NCBI RefSeq assembly: GCF_001691565.1
Contig: NZ_MAYO01000003.1
Location: 620,001 to 684,000 of the forward strand
From: Microbacterium oleivorans
GTDB lineage: Bacteria > Actinomycetota > Actinomycetes > Actinomycetales > Microbacteriaceae
Reading direction: 5' to 3'
DNA length: 64,000 bases
A program made the position numbers and the translations under genes. Under the pieces are notes generated by a model. That model was not told where the DNA came from. It saw only the letters and a program-made list of their open reading frames with translations, and did not search any database. Shown here in pieces: positions 43,506-51,869 of the stretch. Position 1 is the stretch's first letter. The number at the start of each line of letters is the position of its first letter.

Positions 43506-44351
43506 ATGAGCGTGCTGGACCTGGATGCCGCGACGACCGCGGCCGTGGAACGCGCGGCCGACGCGCTCGCCGGACACCGCGTCGCCGTGCTCACCGGTGC
43601 CGGTGTCTCGACGGATTCGGGCATCCCGGACTATCGCGGCAAGGGCGCTCCCGTCCGGACCCCCATGACGGCTCAGCAGTTCCTCGCCGACGACACGTCA
43701 CGACGGCGCTACTGGGTCGGCAGCCATCTCGGGTGGCGGACGTTCGCCGCCGCGGCCCCCAACGAGGGGCACCGGGCGCTCGCGGCACTCGAGCAGGCCG
43801 GGATCGCCTCGGGCGTCATCACGCAGAACGTCGACGGTCTGCACGTGCGAGCCGGCAGCCGACGTGTCGTCGAACTCCACGGCACGATGCGGCGGGTGTC
43901 GTGCCTGCACTGCGGCCAGGTCTTCGACCGCCGCGACCTGGCGGTCCGGATCGAGCGCGACAACCCCTGGATCACGGTGCCCGAGAACGTCGAACTCGGT
44001 CCCGACGGCGATGTGCTCCCCGGCGCGAGCGACGGTTTCGTCATCCCCGACTGCTCCGTGTGCGGTGGGATGCTGAAGCCCGAGGTCGTCTTCTTCGGTG
44101 AGTACATCCCGCTCGAGAAGTTCCGCGAAGCCGAGCAGCTGGTCCGCTCGAGCACCGCGTTGCTGATCGCCGGGTCCTCCCTGGTCGTGAACTCCGGCAT
44201 CCGCCTTCTGGACCGTGCCCGCCGCCGGCGGCTGCCGGTCGTCATCGTCAACCGAGGCGAGACGCGCGGCGACCCCCGCGCCACCGTCAAGATCGACGCG
44301 GGGACGTCCGAGGTTCTCACGGTCCTCGGCCGGGAGCTCGCCGGCCGGTGA
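43506..44351 (+). CDS. Sir2 family NAD-dependent protein deacylase
   Basis: NAD-dependent sirtuin of 281 residues. NAD site is GAGVSTDSGIPDYRG (31-45) and TQNVDGLH; the catalytic His is H125 in VELHG. Zinc ligands are C133-LHC136 and a second pair CSVCGG. GGAGGG lies just before ATG 43506. It diverges from the SpoU gene and is followed by a histidine phosphatase after 28 bp. Confidence 0.94.
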   Translation: MSVLDLDAATTAAVERAADALAGHRVAVLTGAGVSTDSGIPDYRGKGAPVRTPMTAQQFLADDTSRRRYWVGSHLGWRTFAAAAPNEGHRALAALEQAGIASGVITQNVDGLHVRAGSRRVVELHGTMRRVSCLHCGQVFDRRDLAVRIERDNPWITVPENVELGPDGDVLPGASDGFVIPDCSVCGGMLKPEVVFFGEYIPLEKFREAEQLVRSSTALLIAGSSLVVNSGIRLLDRARRRRLPVVIVNRGETRGDPRATVKIDAGTSEVLTVLGRELAGR

Positions 44352-44379
44352 GGCTGCCGCCTCGTCGTAGGCTCGTCCG

Positions 44380-44985
44380 GTGACCCTTCTCACCCTCGTG
44401 CGCCACGGCGAGACCGACTGGAACCGCACCCGTCGAATCCAGGGGTCGACCGACATCCCCCTCAATGACACCGGGCGGGAGCAGGCTCGCGCCGCAGGAC
44501 TCGCCCTCGCGGAGAGGCTCGATCGGGGCACGCCCACCGTCGTCGTCTCGAGCGATCTGTCGCGCGCGAACGAGACCGCCCGCGTCATCGCCGCCATCCT
44601 CGACCTCCCCGAGCCGCGCGCCTACCCCGCACTGCGGGAGCGCGGATACGGGGATGCCGAGGGTCTCACCGACACCGAAGTCCTCGACCGTTGGGGGCCG
44701 TGGCACAGCGCCGAGGTACCGGGCGCCGAACCGTGGCCCGAGGTCACGGCCCGAGCACTGCGCGGGATCCAGGAGGCGGTGGCCGATGCCCGCGCGGTGG
44801 TCGCACCCGACGAACCGCACGTCATCGCGGTGGCCCACGGCGCACTCATCCGCACCGTGATCTCCCACGCGACCTCGGGCGAGTACCCAGAGCCGGGCCA
44901 CAAGCTGGCGAACGGCTCCGCGCACACCTTCCGGGTCGAGGACGACTGGTTGTCGCTCCTGACCTCGTCGGCGCTTCCCGTCTGA
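44380..44985 (+). CDS. Histidine phosphatase family protein
   Basis: Phosphoglycerate-mutase-like phosphatase of 201 residues. The phosphorylated His is H9 in LVRHGETDWN, with the supporting Arg and Glu in SSDLSRANETA and ALRERGYGDAEG, and the second His in IAVAHGALI. Such proteins include cobalamin, sugar and nucleotide phosphatases; substrate unknown. GTG 44380. Probably cotranscribed with the sirtuin. Confidence 0.92.
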   Translation: MTLLTLVRHGETDWNRTRRIQGSTDIPLNDTGREQARAAGLALAERLDRGTPTVVVSSDLSRANETARVIAAILDLPEPRAYPALRERGYGDAEGLTDTEVLDRWGPWHSAEVPGAEPWPEVTARALRGIQEAVADARAVVAPDEPHVIAVAHGALIRTVISHATSGEYPEPGHKLANGSAHTFRVEDDWLSLLTSSALPV

Positions 44986-45000
44986 GCGGCCGGCCCCGGC

Positions 45001-46167
45001 TCAGGCGAGCCCGAGCGACCGGGCGATGAGGAGCAGCTGCACCTCGGTCGTCCCCTCCCCCACCTCCAGGATCTTCGAGTCGCGGAAGTGCCGTGCGACG
45101 GGGTACTCGTTGATGAACCCGTTGCCGCCGAAGATCTGCGTCGCGTCGCGCGCGTTGTCCATCGCCGCGTCGCTCGAGGTGAGCTTGGCGATGGCGGCCT
45201 CGGTCTTGAACGGACGCCCCGCGTCGCGCAGGCGGGCAGCGTGCAGCCAGGCGAGCCGTGAGACGTGGACGCGCTGCTGCATGCGCGCGAGCATGAACTG
45301 GATGCTCTGGCGCGTCCCCAGCGTCTCGCCGAACACGACGCGACTCTTGGCGTAGTCGACGGCCGCCTCGAGGCATCCCTCCGCCGCCCCCGTGGCGAGC
45401 GCCGCGATCGCGATCCGGCCCTCGTCGAGGATGTGGAGGAAGTTCGCGAACCCGCGCCCGCGCTCGCCGAGGAGGTTGGCCTCGGGCACCCGCGCGCCTG
45501 TGAAGACGAGCGGATGCGTGTCGCTGGCGTGCCAGCCGACCTTGTCGTACGCGGGCCCGACGGTGAACCCCGGCGTGCCGTGCGGGACGATGATCGTCGA
45601 GATCTCGCGCGTCGCGGCGCCCTGCTCACTCGTGACGGCGGTGACCGTCACGAAGCGGGTGATGGAGGTGCCGGAGTTGGTGATGAACTGCTTCGCGCCG
45701 TCGATCACCCAGTCGCCGCCGTCGAGGCGCGCGGTCGTCCGGGTGGCCCCGGCATCCGATCCCGCCTCCGGCTCGGTCAGCCCGAAGCCTGCGAGCGCGC
45801 GCCCGGCCAGCAGGTCGGGCAGGTACTCCTCGCACTGCGCGTCGGTCCCGAAGCGGAAGATCGGCATGGCGCCGAGACTCACGCCCGCTTCGAGCGTGAT
45901 CGCGATCGACTGATCCACGCGCGCCAGCGCCTCGATGGCGAGCCCGAGGGTGACGTAGTCGCCGCCCTGGCCGCCGACCTCCTCGGGGAACGGCAGCCCG
46001 AACAGCCCCATGTCGCCCATCTGAGCGACGACGTCCATCGGCAGGGTCTTCGTACGGTCGGCCTCGTAGGAGACCGGCGCGACCACCTCGTCGGCGAACG
46101 AGCGGACGAGCCCCGCCAACTCGACCTGCTCCTCCGTGAGGTCGTATCCCGTCATCGGCAGACTCAT
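45001..46167 (-). CDS. Acyl-CoA dehydrogenase
   Basis: FAD enzyme, 388 residues, introducing a 2,3 double bond in acyl-CoA. Signature 1 is GFGLTEPEAGSDAG; the likely catalytic Glu lies in GGNGFINEYPVARHFRDSKI, followed by EGTTEVQLLLIA. Position as the last gene behind the branched-chain keto-acid dehydrogenase, with an ATGA overlap to the E2 gene, suggests isobutyryl- or 2-methylbutyryl-CoA as substrate. Confidence 0.93.
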   Translation of the reverse strand: MSLPMTGYDLTEEQVELAGLVRSFADEVVAPVSYEADRTKTLPMDVVAQMGDMGLFGLPFPEEVGGQGGDYVTLGLAIEALARVDQSIAITLEAGVSLGAMPIFRFGTDAQCEEYLPDLLAGRALAGFGLTEPEAGSDAGATRTTARLDGGDWVIDGAKQFITNSGTSITRFVTVTAVTSEQGAATREISTIIVPHGTPGFTVGPAYDKVGWHASDTHPLVFTGARVPEANLLGERGRGFANFLHILDEGRIAIAALATGAAEGCLEAAVDYAKSRVVFGETLGTRQSIQFMLARMQQRVHVSRLAWLHAARLRDAGRPFKTEAAIAKLTSSDAAMDNARDATQIFGGNGFINEYPVARHFRDSKILEVGEGTTEVQLLLIARSLGLA

Positions 46168-47495
46168 GCGAACACCATCGCTCTTCCCGGCTCACGCAAC
46201 ACGTCGGCCACGTCGGTGAGGAACCGGGCCGCTTCGGCCCCGTCCACCAGCCGGTGGTCGAACGACAGGCTCAAAGTCATGACGTCGCGCAGGGCGACGC
46301 CTCCCTCGTGTTCCCAGGGACGCCGCTGCACCGCGCCGAGGCCGAGGATGCCGGCCTCCCCGGGGACGAGGATCGGGGTCCCGGCATCCACGCCGAACAC
46401 GCCGTAGTTCGTGATCGAGAAGGTACCGCCCGACAGATCCGCGGGCGTCGCCTTCCCCGCTCGTGCCGTGTCGGCGAGGGTGCGGATCGACTGGGCGAGA
46501 TCGACGAGCGACAGCGTCCCGGCATCCTTCACCGACGGCACGACGAGCCCGCGGTCGGTCGCCGCGGCGATCCCGAGGTTTACCTGCCCGAAGCGGATGA
46601 TCTCGCCCGCCGCCTCGTCCCACGTCGCGTTGAGTTCGGGGGTCCGGCGAAGAGCGAGGCACACGGCCTTCGCGGCGACCGCCATGATCCCGACGTGGGC
46701 GTCCGCGAAACGTCGATCGGCGCGGAGTCCCGCCGCGAATACGACGGATGCCGTCACGTCGACGGTCAGGAACGTCGCCGCGTGCGGTGCGGTGAAGGCG
46801 GACCGCACCATGGCCTCCGCGGTGTGCTTGCGGACGCCGCGGATCGGGATCCGCTGGTCCGACATCGAGCTCGCCGGAGAGCCGGTGGATGCCGGTGCCG
46901 TCGCGGCCGGTGCCGGCGACGTGCGGGCCGCGTAGGACTCGACGTCCTCCCGCGTGATCAGACCATCGATCCCCTGAGCGGCCACGAGGTCGAGGTCGAC
47001 CCCGAGATCTCTGGCGAGCTTCCGTACCGGCGGCGTGGATCGCGGACGCTCGCGCGGCTCGCGCTCGGGAGCGCTGGGCGCGATCGCGTCGTGCGGAGCC
47101 GCTTCGCGGACGGCCAGGTCGACGACGTCGCCGCCTGCCCCGGCGCGCGCTCGACGCTGCGGGCGGGCGTCGCTCCGCGGCGCGGCGCCGTACCCGACGA
47201 GGTTCGGTTCGCGTCTCGCCTCGGCGGCCGGTGCCGCTGCGGCATCCGTCTCCGTTCCGGCGACGTCGAAGGCGATAAGCACCTCGCCCACCGGCACGAC
47301 GTCCCCCTCCGCGTGATGAAGTGCCGAGACGGTTCCGGCGAACGGCGACGGGAGCTCGACGACGGCCTTGGCGGTCTCGACCTCGGCGATCGTCTGATTG
47401 AGCGCGACCTGGTCGCCGGCGGCGACGTGCCACTGCACGATCTCGGCTTCGCGCAGGCCCTCGCCGAGGTCGGGGAGACGGAACTCGGTGATCAC
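46164..47495 (-). CDS. bkdC: Dihydrolipoamide acyltransferase (E2) of branched-chain keto-acid dehydrogenase
   Basis: Core E2 subunit of 443 residues. One lipoyl domain (about 1-78) has the lipoyl Lys in ETAKAVVEL. A linker follows, then the peripheral subunit-binding domain (PPVRKLARDLGVDLDLV, about 145-180), a second linker, and the acyltransferase domain with DHRLVDGAEAARFL carrying the catalytic His and Asp. GTG 47495 overlaps the E1 beta stop (GTGA). No E3 gene is nearby. Confidence 0.94.
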   Translation of the reverse strand: MITEFRLPDLGEGLREAEIVQWHVAAGDQVALNQTIAEVETAKAVVELPSPFAGTVSALHHAEGDVVPVGEVLIAFDVAGTETDAAAAPAAEARREPNLVGYGAAPRSDARPQRRARAGAGGDVVDLAVREAAPHDAIAPSAPEREPRERPRSTPPVRKLARDLGVDLDLVAAQGIDGLITREDVESYAARTSPAPAATAPASTGSPASSMSDQRIPIRGVRKHTAEAMVRSAFTAPHAATFLTVDVTASVVFAAGLRADRRFADAHVGIMAVAAKAVCLALRRTPELNATWDEAAGEIIRFGQVNLGIAAATDRGLVVPSVKDAGTLSLVDLAQSIRTLADTARAGKATPADLSGGTFSITNYGVFGVDAGTPILVPGEAGILGLGAVQRRPWEHEGGVALRDVMTLSLSFDHRLVDGAEAARFLTDVADVLREPGRAMVFA

Positions 47496-48502
47496 GCGGT
47501 CACCTCCGGAACGCCCGAGGGGCGGCCCAGCACCCGGTCGACGGCATCCAGGATGCGGTCGAGGTCGGGGAGGTGATGCTGCTCGAGCTTCGCCGGCGGG
47601 TAGGGGATGTCGTGACCCGTCACCCGCAGGGGTGGCGCCTCGAGGTAGTGGAAGCACTTCTCCGTGATGCTGGCGATCACCTCCGCCGCAACGCCTGCCT
47701 CGCGGGACGCCTCGTGCGTCACGACGACCCGGCCGGTCCGACGGACGGATGCCGCGACCGTGCCGTAGTCCACCGGAGACAGCGAGCGGAGGTCGATCAC
47801 TTCGAGCGAGATCCCCTCGTCTTCGGCGGCGAGCGCGGCGTCCAGAGCCGTCGTCACCTGCGCGCCGTACGTCACGAGGGTGGCGTCGGTGCCTTCGCGG
47901 ACCACCCGCGCGAGGCCGAGCGGAGCGGCGTCGGCGATGTCGGCGTCGAGGTCGACCTCGCCCTTCGCGTGGTAGAGCCGCTTGGGCTCGAAGAAGACGA
48001 CCGGGTCGTCGCTCGCGATCGCCTGTCGAAGCATCGTGTACGCGTCCTGCGGGTTCGACACCGCCACGACGCGGAGTCCGGCGGTGTGCACGAAGTAGGC
48101 CTCGGGCGACTCGGAGTGGTGCTCTGCCGCACCCACGCCGCCGGCCCAGGGGATCCGGATCGTGATCGGCATCTTCACGCGCCCCTGCGTCCGGTAGTGG
48201 AGCTTGGCGACCTGACTGACGATCTGATCGAAGGCGGGATAGACGAAACCGTCGAACTGGATCTCGACGATCGGTCGGAATCCGCGGAAGGCGAGCCCTA
48301 CCGCCGTCCCGACGATGCCGGATTCCGCCAGCGGGGTGTCGACGACGCGACGCGGGCCGAACTCGGACTGCAGTCCGTCGGTGATGCGGAACACGCCGCC
48401 CAGGCGTCCGATGTCCTCCCCCATCACGAGGGTCTTGTCGTCGTCGGCGAGCGCGCGGCGCATCGCGGCGGTGAGGGCCTTCCCCATCGTCAGTTCGGTC
48501 AT
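47492..48502 (-). CDS. bkdB: Branched-chain keto-acid dehydrogenase E1 beta subunit
   Basis: Transketolase-like pyrimidine-binding subunit, 336 residues. Conserved stretches are GEDIGRLGGVFRITDGL, DTPLAESGIVGTAVGLAFRG and EIQFDGFVYPAFDQIVSQVAKLHYR, and the C-terminal transketolase domain (VVTHEASREAGVAAEV). It pairs with the E1 alpha subunit, whose stop it overlaps by 4 nt. The FDGFVYPAFDQI form is typical of branched-chain rather than pyruvate enzymes. Confidence 0.94.
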   Translation of the reverse strand: MTELTMGKALTAAMRRALADDDKTLVMGEDIGRLGGVFRITDGLQSEFGPRRVVDTPLAESGIVGTAVGLAFRGFRPIVEIQFDGFVYPAFDQIVSQVAKLHYRTQGRVKMPITIRIPWAGGVGAAEHHSESPEAYFVHTAGLRVVAVSNPQDAYTMLRQAIASDDPVVFFEPKRLYHAKGEVDLDADIADAAPLGLARVVREGTDATLVTYGAQVTTALDAALAAEDEGISLEVIDLRSLSPVDYGTVAASVRRTGRVVVTHEASREAGVAAEVIASITEKCFHYLEAPPLRVTGHDIPYPPAKLEQHHLPDLDRILDAVDRVLGRPSGVPEVTA

Positions 48503-49620
48503 CGCGTGCCCCCGTCCGAGAATCCGTCGAGGTACAGGGCGAACCGAGCCCGTTGCTCGTCCAGGCCGCTGTGCGGTTCGGCGTACACGTTGTCGAAGAC
48601 CCGCAGCGCGTCGGGGGCGGTGGCACCCACGACGGCGGCGCGCATCGCCGCGGTGAACCGGTCGGCATCCGCTGTCAGCGACTGCGCGAAGGCGTCGTCG
48701 AATGCACCGAGGGCACGGAGGTACGACTCGACGCGCGCCAGCGGATCGCGGGCCTTCCAGTGCGCGACCTCGTCGGCGTCGCGGTAGCGGGTGGGATCGT
48801 CCGAGGTGGTGTGCGGCCCGACGCGGTAGGTGACGGCCTCGAGGTAGGCGGGACCGCGTCCGCTCCGCGCGTGATCGGCGGCCCAGCGCATCGCCGCGAT
48901 GCAGGCGAGGACGTCGTTGCCGTCGACCCGCATGCTCGGGATGCCGAAGCCCGGCGCGCGGTGCGAGATCGGCGTCCGCGACTGCAGCTGCACCGGCTCG
49001 GAGATGGCCCACTGGTTGTTGGAGCAGACGAAGACGACGGGGACGCCGTACGAGGAGGCGAAGATCATCGCCTCGTTGACGTCGCCCTGGCTGGTCGCAC
49101 CATCGCCGAAATAGGCGACCGCGACCTGATCGCCGCCGTCGCGCTGGATGCCCATGGCATAGCCGACGGCGTGCAGGCTCTGCGCCCCGATGATGATCTG
49201 CGGGTTCGCGACGTGGACGTCGAACGGGTTCCAGCTCGCGTGCTGCGCTCCGTGCCAGACCATGACGAAGTCTTTCGGCTGCACGCCGCGGACGACCTCG
49301 ATCCCGATCTCGCGGTAGCTCGGGAAGAGGAAGTCGTCGTCGTGACAGGCCCATGCGGTGCCGACCTGGACGGCCTCCTGCCCGTGCGCCGGTGCCCATA
49401 GGCCGAGGTGCCCCTGGCGCTGGAGGGCGACGCCTTCGGCATCGAGCCGGCGGGAGAGGAACATGTCGCGGTAGACCTGACGCAGCATGGGCGCGTCGAC
49501 GTCGGCGGCCCACGGACCCAGCCGCTCGTCTCGCACGCGGCGCCCCTCATGGTCGAGCAGGCGGGCCACATCCTCGGTATCGCTCGCCAGCGCGGCGGCG
49601 GGGGTCAGAGTGTCGGTCAT
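48499..49620 (-). CDS. bkdA: Branched-chain keto-acid dehydrogenase E1 alpha subunit
   Basis: Thiamine diphosphate-binding subunit, 373 residues. The TPP motif is GDGATSQGDVNEAMIFASSYGVPVVFVCSNNQWAIS; substrate-loop residues are in PTRYRD. The pair ATG-ATG at 49623/49620 follows GAGAGGGA; the second has the better spacing and is given. First gene of the operon E1 alpha - E1 beta - E2 - acyl-CoA dehydrogenase, divergent from an Lrp-type regulator. Confidence 0.94.
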   Translation of the reverse strand: MTDTLTPAAALASDTEDVARLLDHEGRRVRDERLGPWAADVDAPMLRQVYRDMFLSRRLDAEGVALQRQGHLGLWAPAHGQEAVQVGTAWACHDDDFLFPSYREIGIEVVRGVQPKDFVMVWHGAQHASWNPFDVHVANPQIIIGAQSLHAVGYAMGIQRDGGDQVAVAYFGDGATSQGDVNEAMIFASSYGVPVVFVCSNNQWAISEPVQLQSRTPISHRAPGFGIPSMRVDGNDVLACIAAMRWAADHARSGRGPAYLEAVTYRVGPHTTSDDPTRYRDADEVAHWKARDPLARVESYLRALGAFDDAFAQSLTADADRFTAAMRAAVVGATAPDALRVFDNVYAEPHSGLDEQRARFALYLDGFSDGGTR

Positions 49621-49725
49621 CATCGTCCCTCTCTGATCGCGGACGCGCGTCTTGTGGACGGACGACCGGCGCAGAACACCGGCCTCGTCGCCGGATGCTG
49701 CGAGACTAAGCCGACATCGCACCTC

Positions 49726-49752
49726 GCTCAAGCATCGCGAAGAACATTGAGC
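49726..49752. promoter_or_regulatory. Inverted repeat GCTCAA-N15-TTGAGC between bkdA and lrp
   Basis: Perfect 6-bp arms at 49726-49731 and 49747-49752 in the divergent region. Lrp/AsnC regulators often bind such imperfect dyads between themselves and the catabolic genes they control. It lies upstream of the lrp -10. Confidence 0.5.
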
Positions 49753-49783
49753 AGGATGCGTAAGCAGCTGGAAACCCTACTGC

Positions 49784-49789
49784 TATGGT
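49784..49789 (+). promoter_or_regulatory. -10 box of the lrp gene (TATGGT), leaderless mRNA
   Basis: TATGGT ends 8 nt before ATG 49798, so transcription would start at or within two bases of the A of the start codon. No Shine-Dalgarno is present. -35 not clear. Confidence 0.5.
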
Positions 49790-49797
49790 GTGGCACT

Positions 49798-50271
49798 ATG
49801 AGCGCCCTGGACCACGTGGACCTCGAGCTGTTGAACGCGCTGGCCGAGGATCATCGCGCCACCGTGGTCGCGCTGGCCGAACGACTCGGGCTGTCCCGCA
49901 ACACCGTGCAGGCCCGCATGGCCAAGCTGGAGCGGTCGGGAGTCTTCCTCTCCTTCGAGCGTGCCATGTCCCCCGCCGCGCTGGGGTACGCGATCGACGC
50001 GATCCTCCACGTGCAGGTCCGGCAGGCCGACCTGCCGCGCATCACCGCCGAGCTGCAGGAGATCCCCGAGGTCGTGCAGTGCCACGGCTTGAGTGGGCCC
50101 GTGGATCTCCTGGTCCGCGTCGCCGCACGGGACACGCAGCACCTGTTCGACATCGATGCCCGGATCCTCGCGATCGACGGCGTCGAACGCACCGAGACGT
50201 CCCTCGCGATGGGCGAGGTCATCGGGTACCGGGTGCGACCTCTCCTGGCAGCGGCTCGGCGGGAGAGCTGA
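49798..50271 (+). CDS. Lrp/AsnC family transcriptional regulator
   Basis: Regulator of 157 residues. N-terminal helix-turn-helix: LDHVDLELLNALAEDHRATVVALAERLGLSRNTVQARMAKLERSGV. The C-terminal RAM (ligand-binding) domain has HVQVRQADLPRITAELQEIPEVVQCHGLSG and DLLVRVAARDTQHLFDID. Next to a branched-chain keto-acid operon it probably responds to Leu, Ile, Val or their keto acids and controls that operon (inference; bkdR of other bacteria is of this type). Its last 53 bp overlap the end of the convergent EamA gene. Confidence 0.93.
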   Translation: MSALDHVDLELLNALAEDHRATVVALAERLGLSRNTVQARMAKLERSGVFLSFERAMSPAALGYAIDAILHVQVRQADLPRITAELQEIPEVVQCHGLSGPVDLLVRVAARDTQHLFDIDARILAIDGVERTETSLAMGEVIGYRVRPLLAAARRES

Positions 50272-51220
50272 CATCCGCGGGCGCGCGCTCCTCCACCCGG
50301 ACGAGCACGACGCCCGCGAGGATCAGCGCGCCTCCGATGAACTGCACCGCCGCTGGCGCCTCGCCCAGCAGGAGCCACGCGAAGCTCAGGGCGAAGAGCA
50401 CCTCCGAGAGCCCGACGAACGACGCGAGCCTGGACCCGATCCGCGGGACGGCCATGATCCCGAGCGCATACCCCGCCGCCGTGCACAGCCCGACGAGAGC
50501 GAGGGGAACGAGCGGCGACACCGTCGCTCCCAGCAGATCGACCGCCGCGGCGGAACCCGTCAGCGGGAGGATGCCGATGGCAGCCAGCCCGAGGATCGTC
50601 ACCGTCCCTACGAGCAGACCGCCGGCGGCGAGAGCGAGGGGCGGAAGATCGTCACCCGCTCGCTCACTCATCACGAAGTAGACGCACGCGCAGACCGCTG
50701 CCAGCAACGCGAAGACGGTGCCCAGCACGTCGAACCTGGCGCCCGAGACGTCGACGACGAGGACGAGACCGATCATCGCCACGATCGATCCGAGGACGAC
50801 GATGCGCGACGGGGCGCGGCGTGTCCTCGCCCAGACGAACAGCACGAGCATGACCGGTGCGAGGTACTGGATCAGGAGCGCGACGCCCACCGGCATCCGT
50901 TGCAGCGCGGAGAAGTAGAACACTTGGCAGCCGAGCACCGGGATGAGCCCGAATGCGACGAGCGACACACCGTGCGCGCGGAGGAAATCGGGGCGGCGCA
51001 GCAGGGTGCGCACGAGGGCGGGCGAGAGCACGAGACCCGCCACCCCCATCCGGATCGCGAGGACGCTGGCCAGCGACCAACCGCCCTCGAGCAGCGGTTT
51101 GGCGATGGGCCCGCTGACGGAGAAGGTGAGCGCACTCGCAACGGCGAGAAGGAGGCCTCGAGACGGCACCGCGCCGCTGGCGGCGGAGGGCGGCACCCTC
51201 TCGGGAAGCGTCCGGGTCAT
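50219..51220 (-). CDS. EamA (DMT) family transporter
   Basis: Drug/metabolite transporter of 333 residues with ten hydrophobic segments in two EamA repeats (LTFSVSGPIAKPLLEGGWSLASVLAIRMGVAGLVL; then LCTAAGYALGIMAVPRIGSRLASFVGLSEVLFALSFAWLLLGEAP). Likely an exporter of amino acids or metabolites. CGAGGA precedes ATG 51220. The 3' end overlaps the lrp gene by 53 bp on the other strand. Confidence 0.92.
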   Translation of the reverse strand: MTRTLPERVPPSAASGAVPSRGLLLAVASALTFSVSGPIAKPLLEGGWSLASVLAIRMGVAGLVLSPALVRTLLRRPDFLRAHGVSLVAFGLIPVLGCQVFYFSALQRMPVGVALLIQYLAPVMLVLFVWARTRRAPSRIVVLGSIVAMIGLVLVVDVSGARFDVLGTVFALLAAVCACVYFVMSERAGDDLPPLALAAGGLLVGTVTILGLAAIGILPLTGSAAAVDLLGATVSPLVPLALVGLCTAAGYALGIMAVPRIGSRLASFVGLSEVLFALSFAWLLLGEAPAAVQFIGGALILAGVVLVRVEERAPADVSSPAEPLPGEVAPGTR

Positions 51221-51265
51221 GTGGGTTCCTCGCGGATGGGATCGAAACGTCATGAGCTAAAGGCC

Positions 51266-51273
51266 ATTACACT
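51266..51273. promoter_or_regulatory. Overlapping divergent -10 boxes for EamA and CGNR genes
   Basis: TGTAAT on the minus strand (51271-51266) and TACACT on the plus strand (51268-51273) share 4 bp. If both are used, RNA polymerase can serve only one of the two divergent genes at a time. -35 elements are not obvious. Confidence 0.4.
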
Positions 51274-51311
51274 GGTGACAGTACCGACGGCGAGCGTCAG
51301 GAGTCAAGATC

Positions 51312-51869
51312 ATGTTCATCCGTGACACGGAGATCTCGCTGCGCGCGGCGACCGCCCTCGTCAACTCGCTTCCCGAGATCGACGACGACCGCATCGACCG
51401 CCTCGCGACACTGGAGGACCTGGCGGCGTTCCTGCGCGAGCACCCCTACAGCGGGGTCATCCGCCGAGACGATGTCGAGCTCTCCGAACTGCGAGCCGCG
51501 CGGTCGCGCCTGCGGATGCTCTGGACCGGGGACCGCGTCTCGGCCGTTCCGATCGTCAACGCGATGCTCCGCGAGAGCAAGGCGCTCCCCCAGCTGGTCA
51601 TCCACGACGGGTACGACTGGCACATCCACGCGACCGACGACGCCGCACCGCTCGCGACCCGCATCACCGTCGAGGTCGCGATGGCCTTCGTCGACGTCAT
51701 CCGCTCCGACGAGTTCGACCGCGTCCGCGTCTGCTCCGCGGACGACTGCGAGGCCGTGTACATCGACTACTCGAAGAACGGGTCGAAGCGCTACTGCGAT
51801 ACCGGCAACTGCGGCAACCGCATGAACGTCAACGCGTACCGTCGCCGGAAGGCCGAAGAAAGCGCGTGA
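51312..51869 (+). CDS. CGNR zinc-finger regulator (ABATE domain)
   Basis: Product of 185 residues. The N-terminal ABATE-type domain (about 1-130) is followed by a CGNR zinc finger: CSADDC, then RYCDTGNCGNRMNVNAYRRRK, holding four Cys. Proteins of this family are thought to be stress-responsive transcription regulators. AGGAG lies 9 nt before ATG 51312. It is divergent from EamA, often its neighbour in actinobacteria, so it may control that exporter. The last 41 bp overlap the convergent hydrolase gene. Confidence 0.92.
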   Translation: MFIRDTEISLRAATALVNSLPEIDDDRIDRLATLEDLAAFLREHPYSGVIRRDDVELSELRAARSRLRMLWTGDRVSAVPIVNAMLRESKALPQLVIHDGYDWHIHATDDAAPLATRITVEVAMAFVDVIRSDEFDRVRVCSADDCEAVYIDYSKNGSKRYCDTGNCGNRMNVNAYRRRKAEESA

